Assembly (NCBI RefSeq): GCF_000003855.2
Contig: NW_003101682.1
Coordinates: 3,002,386-3,066,385 of the forward strand
Length of the DNA: 64,000 nt
Origin: Blastomyces gilchristii SLH14081
Lineage: Eukaryota > Ascomycota > Eurotiomycetes > Onygenales > Ajellomycetaceae
Reading direction: 5' to 3'
Shown here: in pieces, positions 1 through 11,663 of the stretch
Position numbering within the stretch: the first letter of the stretch is position 1
How the letters are laid out: the number at the start of each line of letters is the position of its first letter
The notes under the pieces: model-generated
What the model was told of the DNA's origin: nothing
What the model saw: only the letters and a program-made list of their open reading frames with translations
The model's database searches: none
Position numbers and translations under genes: made by a program

Positions 1-3000
1 ATCCACGTTCTCGTCAAGCCGGACATGAAAAAGGTCAGAGATGACCTCCAAATGTTATGGGACGAAGGATATCGGTCAATAGCCATTGTGCTGCTTCACT
101 CATATACCTATCCGGCACACGAAAAATTGATTGGGCAGGCTGCTATGGAGATGGGATTTTCTGTTGCGATATCTTCGGAACTGCAACCCATGATAAAGGT
201 GGTGCCTCGTGGCATGAGTGCGACTGCAGACGCATATTTAACCCCGGTGATTAAAGAGTATATTGACTCGATTTCTTCGAATTTCATTGGCGGGCTTGCT
301 TCTCCAAGCACGAGGTGTGAGTTTATGCAGTCGGACGGTGGATTGGTGGATTTTCGGAAATTTAGCGGTCTGAAGGCTATTTTATCAGGGCCAGCAGGTG
401 GCGTCGTCGGATATGCGCAGACCTCCTGGGACGACGAGGAGCAAATTCCTGTCATAGGATTTGATATGGGTGGCACAAGCACAGATGGTTTGTATTGGTC
501 CTCCTTTGACAGTTCTTCCACACCAAATATCTTCCTACTAACGTTTGCATTATAGTATCCCGGTACTCGGGGGTCTACGACCACGTCTTCGAAACCACCA
601 TTGCCGGCGTATCCATCCAATCTCCCCAGCTAGATATCAACACCGTCGCCGCAGGAGGCGGTTCGATCCTCTTCTGGCGAAACGGTCTTTTTGCCGTGGG
701 GCCAGAGTCCGCCTCCGCACATCCAGGGCCAGCCTGCTACCGAAAGGGCGGCCCCCTGACTGTAACTGATGCCAATCTGTTCTTAGGGCGGCTGCTCCCA
801 GGATATTTTCCAAAGATTTTCGGACCAAACGAGGACGAGCCCCTTGATGTGGAAATCACCCGCCAAAAGTTCACGGAACTGACCGAAAAAATCAACAGTG
901 AACAACGCTCAAAGGGTTGGAATGAGTTTACACCGGAGGAAGTGGCTCTTGGATTCCTGTCGGTTGCTAACGAATCTATGTCGCGGCCAATTCGCGCATT
1001 GACGGAGGCTCGCGGGTATGATACGTCTGTGCATCATCTATCGTGTTTTGGCGGTGCTGGCGGCCAGCACGCTTGCTCTGTGGCATCTGTTCTGGGGATC
1101 TCCCGCGTCATAATTCACAAATACTCCTCAATCCTGTCAGCTTATGGGATGGCTCTCGCAGATGTAGTGCACGAAGCAACGCAGCCAACCTCAGATGTCT
1201 TTAGCACGTCGACTGAACAAGACTTTCGGTCTAAGCTGGAGGCGCTGGCGGAAACTTCCACAGCTGAGTTGGAAAGTCATGGATTTTCACGCGAGAATAT
1301 CAGGCATGAAATGTATCTGAATATGCGCCATGAAGGTACTAGTACGGCACTTATGATACTTAAAGGTGACGACTGGGATTTCGGCGCTGAGTTCAACAAA
1401 CGGCATAAAATCGAGTTTGGCTTCCTTTCACCCGACAAGCGGATCCTTGTTGATGATATTCGGGTGCGAAGCATTGCGTCCTCATCGCGGCAGAAGGAGC
1501 TCAGCCCGTATGCGCAGGTGAGTATCTAGCAAAGAATCCCGCGCGAGGTAATCCTCCTTGCTAACTTTCCGGCATTCAGATGAAGAAAATAGCATTCAAA
1601 GACGTATCTACCCCGGGTGTCAACGAGCGGACGATGGTCTATTTCGGCACAGAACACGGATGGGTTGCAACTCCAGTGCTTAAGCTCGAAGAACTCACGG
1701 AGGGTTCCCGCATCCAAGGCCCAGCCATGATCATCGACCAAACCCAGACGATAGTCTTAGTCCCGGGAGCAGTTGCGAGCATTCTTGAAAGCTGCGTGGT
1801 GATCGACCTCAAGAAGACAGTGCCCACGCTCGATGTGTCAGGCACCGCGTCAACAAATCCCACCAGCATCAGTCCCATCCAATTGTCAATATTTGGTAAC
1901 CGGTTCATGTCCATTGCTGAGCAGATGGGTCGAACTCTACAAAAGACCTCTGTCTCGACCAACATCAAAGAACGCCTTGACTTTTCATGTGCACTTTTTT
2001 CGCCTGATGGAGGACTCGTGGCTAATGCACCCCACGTCCCAGTACACTTGGGCTCGATGCAATTTGCAGTCCGATACCAGCATAAATATTGGGCGGGAAA
2101 CCTCGAGGATGGTGACGTCCTGATCTCCAACCATCCGAGCTGCGGCGGGACTCATTTGCCCGATATTACAGTCATTACTCCAGTTTTTGATCAAGGTGAG
2201 ATCGTGTTTTATGTTGCGTCCCGAGGCCATCATGCAGATATCGGAGGTTGTCTCCCTGGCTCCATGCCCCCAACAAGTACGGAATTATGGCAAGAAGGGG
2301 CCGCCATCGAGGCTGAAAAGTTAGTTGCCGGTGGAGTATTCAATGAGGAAAGAATGACTGAGATACTATTGAAAGAGCCAGCGCAGTACCCTGGTTGTTC
2401 CGGTACCCGATGTCTGCAGGATAACCTGTCTGATCTGCGGGCTCAGGTTGCTGCCAATCAAAAGGGCATTTCGCTTATCAATGGCTTAATCAAGGAATAT
2501 GGGCTAGAGCGCGTGCATACATATATGTATGCAATCCAAAGTACGGCCGAAATTGCCGTGCGAGAACTTCTAAAGACCACCTCCAAGACGCTGGGCTCTA
2601 CGCTGGAAGCCGTCGATTATATGGATGATGGTACAACCATTGCCCTAAAGATAACGATCGATGGCGATAAGGGAGAGGCTGTATTTGACTTCTCAGGAAC
2701 TGGTTGTGAAGTTTTCGGCAACACCAACGCTCCCACAGCCATCACGCATTCGGCAATTATATACTGCCTGCGGTCGTTAGTGAAATCCGATATCCCTCTA
2801 AACCAAGGATGTCTGAATCCCATCGACATTCGAATTCCTCCGGGAACATTACTCTCTCCATCCAAGAGCGCTGGAGTCGTGGGAGGAAACGTGCTTACAT
2901 CCCAACGAATCACAGATGTTGTCTTGAAGGCGTTCAACGCCTGTGCCGCATCGCAAGGCTGTTGCAATAACCTCACTTTTGGCAAAGGCGGCAAGACAGC

Positions 3001-3559
3001 GAACGGGGAACATGTCAACGGATTTGGGTACTATGAAACAATTGCCGGCGGCAGCGGAGCGGGCCCAACTTGGGTTGGACAGAGCGGCATTCACACGCAC
3101 ATGACTAACACACGCATCACGGATCCCGAGATCTTCGAGAAGCGATACCCATGTATCCTCCGGGAATTCTCCATCCGAAAAGGATCAGGGGGTCAAGGAG
3201 CGCATCCTGGTGGTGACGGCGTGGTCCGCGACATTGAGTTCCTGATTCCCGTCCAGTGTTCGATATTGTCTGAGCGCAGGAGTCATCAGCCCTACGGTCT
3301 TCAAGGGGGAGGCCCCGGTGCATCAGGGAAGAATTTGTGGATTAAGCGAGATGAAGAAACAGGGGATGAAAGGATGGTTAGCCTCGGTGCAAAGGCAACC
3401 GTGGCAATGGGTGAAGGTGACAGGATCGTCGTGCAAACTCCTGGCGGCGGAGCTTGGGGCAGTGTAGACGAGGAAAAAAGAGTGAACGCGGTTGTACATG
3501 ACCAATTTTTGACCAAGGGATCCGTCGATAGATATAGGGCGATTCAAGAAACAAATTGA
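1..3559 (+). CDS. 5-oxoprolinase / hydantoinase A-B fusion protein (5' end outside window)
   Basis: Eukaryotic 5-oxoprolinases hydrolyse 5-oxoproline to glutamate using ATP, in the cytosolic gamma-glutamyl cycle. The reading frame is open from base 1, so the start lies upstream. Exons are 1-487, 556-1517 and 1580-3559. The first intron interrupts GFDMGGTSTD/VSRYSG, the nucleotide-binding core of the hydantoinase A half; GPESASAHPGPACYRKGG follows after the splice. The last exon carries the hydantoinase B half, with NHPSCGGTHLPD, RGHHADIGG, HTHMTNTRITDPE and GSGGQGAHPGGDG. About 1,140 residues are visible, against roughly 1,280 in full-length members. The last exon begins with ATG, so a naive gene finder would split it off as a separate hydantoinase B gene; the phase-0 splice with a ctaac branch site argues for one polypeptide. 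Fungi have several paralogues of this family, so the exact substrate is inferred. Confidence 0.9.
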
Positions 3560-4965
3560 GCGGATGCATAGGGTCTCGAAGGACCATGATATTATCTGCT
3601 ACGGTACCGCGATTACGATGCATGAATTATGAAACAGCTTGCTATTACTTATTTAACTCATTCCTCCAGTTCCTTCTCCCTTAATTAGTACACACTCGAC
3701 AATTGTACTATACGGAAGGAACCCCGAGTCAATATTAGCTGCTCAAGACATCTCTGCATTTTCCAAACATGGTTATTTATACATAGTGAAAATGTTATAA
3801 AGGAGACCCAAAAATGTGTCGTTCATGTATTCAAACCAAAAAGCGAAATCAAAATAGTGAGGTCATGAGTCACCAAATAAGTAGTTATACACATATATGG
3901 CATATGAATGTATATGAATGTGGAAGGAGAAAGAGAAACTGTTATGTTGAACAAAAATAAACTAGCGAGGGATATCAGAGCAAATAGTAGAGCGCGATGA
4001 AAAAGTCAAAAGGGAAGAAATAAAAGGACAAGACAGGGAAAATAGCATGAGCCATATGAGCCAGAAAGCACGACGCAAAAAGAAAAAAAGAAAAAGGGCA
4101 GAAAAGATCTTCAAGAACCCAAGACTAGAGAGAATGGGCACTAAGCTCTGCGCCAATAGAAATGGAGCGAAAGATGTTGAAGCGAGTGAAAGGGAGCACA
4201 CTCCCAAATCAATGACCATATAGAATGACCAGGTGCAAAAATTTGAGGGGAACAATGACGACCGATTTTCAAAATCGAGTAAAAAAAAGTATATGTATAA
4301 TATATATACCCTAAGACATTCCCTCTATCCGCCCAGAAGATAAGTTAAGGGATATAACGTAATGAAAAAAAAAATGGAGCTTGGGAAGGGAAAGAGAGAA
4401 AACAGCATCGTAGAAGAGGAGAAAAACAAGCAGAACAAGACCAAAGTTTAAGACCGAGGAGTATCAGATGGCGCGGTAGCCGAGGAAAAACACGCAAGAA
4501 AAGGAATGAAAATAAAAATAAAATAAAGTCAAATCAAGTCAAGGATAATGAAGGGCAGAATATAGGAATAATAAACTAGAGTATAGGATAAATAGAATAT
4601 TATTCGACTAATAGAGGGAGGGAATGGCTGAAGAAGGTTGGGAAACAGAAAAAATAAGAAAAAGGAAATAGAGATAAAAAAAGAGCAAAACATGAGATTG
4701 AAATATAGTCAAGCACACAAAAAACAAAGAAGAGCAAATGCATAAGAAAAATTGTTTGACACCAGGAAAAGGGGGAAAAATGAAAAAAGGAGGCGGAGAC
4801 ATATATCAAAGAGTGGAGACCATCAAGGTCCGTGATCCCTCTTTCTGTAGACACACCGTGTCTTCTTAAACAACTAGCAAAAGAAGCACCCAGGCTTGTA
4901 CACCCATTATAGACCCACGTTAAAAGTGACATTTGCATCGCGTGCGCATGTGCTATTTAAAGACG
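3560..4965. other. AT-rich convergent intergenic region
   Basis: This lies between the stop of the oxoprolinase gene and the stop of the kelch gene, so it should hold the two 3' UTRs. It is purine-rich on the plus strand, with many A-tracts between about 3,960 and 4,800. I see no credible coding exon. Confidence 0.6.
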
Positions 4966-7900
4966 TCAAATCATATTATCTTTCGTCGGTTGTGTAGGCG
5001 TAGTAGTATCAGTAGTAGCCAAGGCGGCTGGCATCGGGGGCTTAACGGGAGTTGACGACCGTTCCTCTTCATCCAACCGTTTCCGCCAACTTGCCAGGTT
5101 ATCACTCAAGCCACTCTCGCCATACGTTTCCTTGGTGGGTGTACGGTCGAAGTCAAACTGGGTGCTTAAACGGTAGTTTCGGTTTGTGCTTTCCCAGTGG
5201 CTTCGGAGAGCGTCTAGTTCACTAGCAAGGGAATCCAGAGCGAAAGAACCGCGGTGCTCGAGGAAAGAGTCATCTTGAGAAACATTGCTGTCAGCCCTTA
5301 GTCGGCCACCGATCGTATTGCTGGACGCGTTGCTGACTGTACGGCTCAAGCCGTTGGAATGGGAAAGTACTTGTTGGGATTGTCGACGGTAATTCGTCAC
5401 TGATGATTCAACTTGGTCAAGGAGCATTGTGACCTTTTGTTCGGCATCTAGCGCTCGGCTTTCAAGCAGGGCATTTTCGTTCTTAAGTTGCTCCAGGTCC
5501 TCACGGCTCTTTTCTGTGATGTTCAATAATTCACGCTTTATGTTTTCTTGCTCCGTTTGGCTCTGGTCTCTTTCCGCTTGTGCAGCTGTGAGGTCCTCTC
5601 GAAGTTTTGCAAGCTGGGTTTTTAGATCAGCAATTGAAGATGAAGTCTTTTCCTGAAGGTCAGACATAATATGTTGCATATTCGACCGCTCGGCCTCCCA
5701 TTGAGCCGACGCTTCGTGAGATGGGGAGGATCTGGAACTAGCTTTCTGAAGTGCAGTTTCCAAATCAGCCTGTAACTTGGAATTTTGCGTTTTGTATTTC
5801 GCAAGCTCGTCCTTCATTCGCTTCAGCATTTTCTCTGTTCCTTTCACGTAGTGAACGGCAGATTGGTAGTCGTTCTCGAGTTGCTCAAGCTTCTCATTGT
5901 ACGCACGATCGGCTTCTTGTTCCCTCGATTCGAATGATATCTTGGTTTCTTCATGTGCTTTTATGCTTGATTGAAGTTGTTGCTCTAGCTCGCGGAGGCG
6001 GTTGTGCTCGGGAGTTCCGAAACGAGAGCCTGGCGAATCCAACAATGGGGATCGCCTACTGTCCGCGGTTATGCCACGCTCAACAAGCAGCTCCTTCAGC
6101 GCGCCATGTTGTATGGCCAAAGCGCTCGCGTCGCGTTGATGGCTTTCGAGTTGTGACTTGACTTCCCGGTTCTCATTACTAAGCGCTTGGTTCTCTTTCA
6201 AAGCAGCCTGGAGTTGTCTGCGGAGTTGCAGACCTTCCCGACTAGCCTGTTCCTGATACTGCTCCAATCCAGCAATACGTTCCTCGGCTCGTCGAAGTTT
6301 CTCGGAAGCTTCATTCGCTGCTTGGTGGTTAGTTTTGACCATCTGATTCGCCCGGTCAACTTGCTCCTTCAGTGCCGCAACTCTTTGCTCAGAAAGTGCC
6401 TTTGCCGCAGATTCGGCATCGCGCGAAGAAGCACGATCCAAACCGGCCAAGAAGGCTGCTCTGTGGCTTTCTGCCTCCCTAGCATGCGTTTCTGCCAATT
6501 CTTCGGCATCTCGCAATCGGCGCGTTGTATTCTCGAGCTCAGTCGTCCTCTCCTCATGTTCTGCTCTGAGTTGCAGGAGCTTCCTCTCTAAGCCTTCACG
6601 GTGATCACGTTCCTCGTCCAGCTGTCTTTCTAAAAGTTCAGCTTTAGCGGACGAAGCATTGACCGCTTCACGAAGAGATCCAACATCAGTGCCATGGTTT
6701 TCCAGGCGGTCATTGAGATTCTCAACTTTTTGAGTTAGTTCGTTTTTATCAATCTGAGCTAGCTTAAGAGCGCTCTCGGCCTCGGATCGGAGTGCTACCT
6801 CTTCCCTGAATGCAGACTGCAGGTGATGGAGCTCAGTTCGAAGACTTTCCAATTCCAGGTTGTTAGTTTGTGATTCCATTTCAGACAATCTTTTGCTCAT
6901 AGCCTCATGAAGTTCTTCGGCCAGCTCTCTTGCCCTCTTCTCCTCTTGAAGTTCGGACATTAACGCTTCAGCCTTGGCCTTCATTTCCGCCTGAGATGCA
7001 AGGGCATGAGCCAGTCGTCGGCTTATTTCAGCTGACCGATCGGGATTTATCTCATCCATGTCACGACCATTACGATCCGATTGTGGTGTCCCTCTTTGGC
7101 TACCTCCTTGCGCTGCGAGTTTAGCTTGCGCGTAGGCGGCCTCGTTAATGGCTGCATCCCGCTGATGCTCTACCTCTGCCACCCGTTTGGATGCAATCGC
7201 GGCCTGGCGATCAACAGCGGCTTGCATCTTCGCCAATTCCGCTCGCATGGAAAGGAAAGCCTCAATCAAAGGACGATCTTCCTCGTTGAAAGTCTCTATC
7301 GATCGCTGGTCGAGAGGAGGAGGATTTGATGGGTTGAGAGTATAACCTGCTTTGCGGGCCATTGCTAATTCTGAAGCATACCAAGCATTCTTAGCCTTTG
7401 CTGCTTCGAGGTCTTTAATAAGAGCTTCTTGATGCGGCGTTAGCCGCGGGGAGCGAGGCTCGTCGGTAAGGTTTCTAGAATTTCTATAGGTTCTTGGCTC
7501 AGACCCATCGACGCTGCCGGGACCCTTGCCCAGTATGGAGTCATCTACACTATCAATAGAATTATGATGTCGTTGTCGTAAGGAGCGTTGTCTCGCGGGT
7601 GTCACAAGTGGGGCGGCTTCTCCAGCTTCCATAGCTCTAGCAGAAAGCCGCGAGGATTGCTGGCGTCCACCAGAAACAGGGCTCTGCTCGCGTCCTGGCC
7701 GAGCATTTGTCATAATATCACGCATCGCAGGTGACTGCCTGTCCCGATCATTCCCGACAGCTCTTAGATTGTCAACAGGCGTCATTCCTCTTTCCCCTCC
7801 TTTCGGTGGTTTGCTTCGTCCACCGTTACCACCAGCATTAGGGTGCCTAGGTGTTGGAGTTGGTGCTTGTCCGGGAGGGGGTGGTCCTGCTGGAGCTTGG

Positions 7901-9712
7901 GCGATAGATGCCCGGGGTAAACGAGACCCTGGGCCACCAGGGGCCGGACTCGACGCATCAGGCCTACCGGAGGAAGCGCTTTCGTGACCTGATGGTGGCC
8001 CACGGCGGCCGTGCAAGTCTGGAGTTGAATTTTGTGCTTCGCGTGATGTACGGCCGGATGTAACTTGTCGATCTGCCTGACCTAGTTTGCGGGGGCCGCT
8101 GCCGGTGGGAGAAGTGGGACTAGGTTCTGTAGGATATCGAATTTTGGCAGTGTCTAAAATATACACGAGGCTGAGCTCTTCGAGATCGCGACTCTTTGTG
8201 CTCGGTTCTCCCCCAAGCACTATGATCTGTTTCCCGAACACGGTCATGCTATGACCAGAGCGGGGGGAAGGCGACGGGCCCATGTTTTGGAAAGAAAACC
8301 ATCGTCTAGTTGTGATGCGGAATGCGGCTAAATCTGCCAAATCTGCGCCTTCTTCAGTGCGTCCGGAAAAGATATACATAACATCATTAATTAAGGCCGC
8401 AGCATGTCCTTCTCTCGCCGCTGGAACGAAACCAACATAATCTAGTTGTGTCCATAGGTTCGTTCTAGGGTCGTAGCACCAGACGTCATTAAACCATTCG
8501 ATCCCATTCGTTCCACCAAATCTACTAGAATTAGTACTAACACATAAAATTGTACTATTAGTGAAGGAACTCACAGGTAAAGTTTATCATTGAAACTGAC
8601 GACGGAGTGGTTCGTTCGAGCTGGTGGAATTTTGCCCGGGGGTGGCCCACCATCATGGCTATTGCGGATTAAAAATTCCCATTTATTCGACGGATTTTGG
8701 AGAGCATTGAGGTCGAAGGCAACTAGGTCATTGAAGAAAAAGCCTTCCACCTGGCCACCGAAAACATAGATCTTTGAGCCTAATATATTCAACGTATGGC
8801 CATATCTGCCTGCAGGTCGGGGTCCGGGAGGGACAGCACGAGACCATTGTCGAGATGCTGGAGTAGTAATGAGCGATCTAGGAAACCAAAACAATAAGGC
8901 AATCAATATCAAGGAGCAGAGAAACTCACAAGTATTTAATAAATATAATGTATCGTCCAATGAATGATTCTCCTCCGTTTTTGTATCTCCTCCAAACACA
9001 ATAAATGCGTTTCCAACTAACAAACTTGCATGTCCAACTCTAGGACCAGGCCCTTCAGTCACAGGGTTGATAGGGAAGCAGGACAAGTTCCCTCCATTAT
9101 TTTCCACCATCCATAAATCCCCTTTGGCAGTTGCACTTCCCACCAAGCCACCCATCATGTAAATATCACCCTCTTTCGAAGCTACGCCATTAACTGCGGC
9201 GCCATATCGTGGAAAAGGTCGGGAATTTTGAGGGAAGTTTATTCGCCGCTGCGACCATGGAAACAGGGCGGGATTTGGAACCGGTGAAGGTGTGTTGTTT
9301 CCGTTTGGGATCTGTGTTCGTGGACCCTGACCAGCATAAGGTTAGTTATGGTATGGACCAGCCTCTCTTGTAGTAAGAGTATGGGCGATAGTGCATGAGA
9401 CACACAAAGCTACTTGTGGAAAGGCGATAATTTCTCTAGAGGAGCCGGGGGACAGCATACCTGGGGCTCTGAGTCTGCTCTATCTCTGCGTGTCCTAGAT
9501 TGATCTGGACTAACCGTGCCGCTCATAGAGTTCAAGGAGTTGCTCGCACTCCCAAAACCTGGAGACTGCACCGGTCCACCATCCCGAACACCATTGGGCG
9601 GCGCTGCTGAGGAACCTTGGGGCGTTCCTTCGGCGGTATGAATATTTCTGGTGGCTGGAGGCAAGTTATTGTTTGCGGCCTGGCTTTTCTTCGACTTGAA
9701 TAGGAATGCCAT
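4966..9712 (-). CDS. teaA: TeaA/Tea1/Kel1-like kelch-repeat, coiled-coil cell-end polarity protein
   Basis: Proteins of this type are carried on microtubule tips to hyphal or cell ends, where they mark growth sites; that role is inferred from the family. Exons (minus strand) are 9712-9461, 9326-8930, 8857-8575 and 8521-4966, giving 1,495 codons in frame. Kelch blades run from about residue 110 to 445, with motifs such as FGGDTKTEE, GRYGHTLNILGSKIYVFGG, FGGTNG and PRSGHSM. A Pro/Ser/Arg-rich linker follows, then a very long Glu/Lys/Leu-rich coiled coil from about 680 to 1,400. Intron 2 must end at the acceptor next to 8857 to keep the kelch frame (LYLLNTSSRQWSRA); a nearer acceptor at 8878 would break it. 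The length matches Aspergillus TeaA. The start ATG precedes a basic MAFLFKSKKS segment. Confidence 0.9.
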
Positions 9713-11542
9713 AATGGGGTAGGAAGAGAGAGCGTCTCAACGTAAAGGTATCTAGGGAAAGTGAGAGTCCGAGATGGGGAGAAAACGATGACAAGGGAGA
9801 CGTCAGGTCGGAATTAAAATGATAATGGCAACCAGTAGTCGTCGAAAAACGTGGTGCGCCGGGCAAAAGACAACGAGTCGGTTTCGTTAGGGGCGAATCG
9901 TGCGGAAGGTGCACGTGCGAATGAAAATGGGTGCCGTTGTGGGAACGAGAGCAAAAGGCGCTGATATAGTACGTGCCCTCTTGTCAGCATATTGTCGAAT
10001 GAGTCCACCGTCATCAGTGATCGCAGACTGTCCGCTCCCAGATAAAGGATAAAAGATAAAATGGGGGGGGGAAGGGGGGTGTCTGAGCATACAATAATAC
10101 CGGCGAAATGGGTCGTGCTGGTTCCTGGATTTGCGGCTCCAACTTTTTTTGGAGGGTCCAACCAAGGTTCACTGACCACGCGCGTTCCTGAGCCACCAAA
10201 ACCGGTCGTCAGGAAAAGTCGACGAAATCACGAGTAAATGCCAATAGCAAGACCATTGGATGCTACCAAGCGGTCAAGTCGACAGGAGTCGCGGCCGTCG
10301 AAGGGCAAAGGGAGTGCAAAGCGAATGAAAGCAAATCGTCTTGGGGACGGGCAGGTTGGGTGAGCAAAAGGACCATCAAGTAACGGCAACGCGGCCAACA
10401 GGGAACCCAACAGACAAGAGAGGGTATGAAAGGGGCCCTCGTCACGCAATCATGAGAACTCGCCTGGTTGAAGGGCTCCCGACAAGTAGATGCACGGCGA
10501 GTCCGGTGCTGTTTGCCAAAGTCAGAGACGAAGAGGAAGAAACAGCATGTTCCTGCTCAATGTCAGGTTCAAGATGAGGTTCCCGTCCGCCGTTGGTTGT
10601 TGGTTTGGGCGAGAAAAAGAAGTTGGTTGGGCTCAGGGGCGCCAAGCCCGCCCTGATCAGGCCTAGTTACCTAAGTTAGTGAGCCGCTCCTTGGGGGGAC
10701 TCTTGTGACTTGTGGGTACCAGCCAGATACCTCGACCGCACCAAGCTCCTCCCCTGTGCATGAGGTACCAGTACAGTACCCGCCTAACGCTGTCAGATAA
10801 ACTATCCCGCAAGACAATTGCTGGATACCCGCCCTATGCGGTTCCGTTATCCCTTCTCAGGTCTCTCTCTATATTTTCCACAAGCAATGTCGTCTTGATA
10901 GTTATCGACCGAAGCAATTGTGCGTATATATAATAACATCGACACGGTAACTAGTTAATACGCTTCACTAATTCTTTGGGTAGTTATCACCTTACAAGTT
11001 GGGTCACGGCTTCAACAGCTTTCAAAACTGTGCACCGTACAGGATGTTTTACCTTAATACTACTAGACGGTGGGAAACTACGAAGGTAGTTCCCAGGCAG
11101 GCCTAGAAACCTCGAGAAGACGCGCGCTGGACACAAATAGATGCTTTACCTTGTATATAAAGTCGCCGGTTCACGCTGCTGGCGGTGCTTTTGGCGGTAA
11201 GTTAAGCCAAGCGCTCTGTTGTCCTTTTCTGAGCTAATTGGCGAAATATCCTTCCGCAACTTTCTTGGGTCTGGATGCGCACCGGGGATGCGTGGACCCA
11301 TATCAAGGTCAATTTTAAACGGACTGGGGCTGGGGGCGCATGAATATTCAACGGGCATACGATTACGGATGGGGGCAGAAGCTATTATTTCTGCTTGAAC
11401 GGACAGTAACTACGGAATACTCTGCTTTCATACCTGCATTGCAACCTCACAGGGATCATGTCTATTATCTTGCTTTTTTTAAAAAAAAGAAGGGCGCTGG
11501 AACAAGAAGAATATTTTGCCATTCCTGATTGGCTTCTGGGTG

Positions 11543-11575
<33 letters not shown>

Positions 11576-11632
11576 TCGTAAGTTAAGTTAACTACCTGGT
11601 GGGCGCCAGAAGAAAAACACTGTCAAAAGGGG

Positions 11633-11663
<31 letters not shown>

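Noticed and set aside
1580..3559. Separate hydantoinase B gene starting at ATG 1580
   Set aside because: A phase-0 intron with good donor, branch and acceptor joins it to the hydantoinase A exon, as in fused eukaryotic 5-oxoprolinases.
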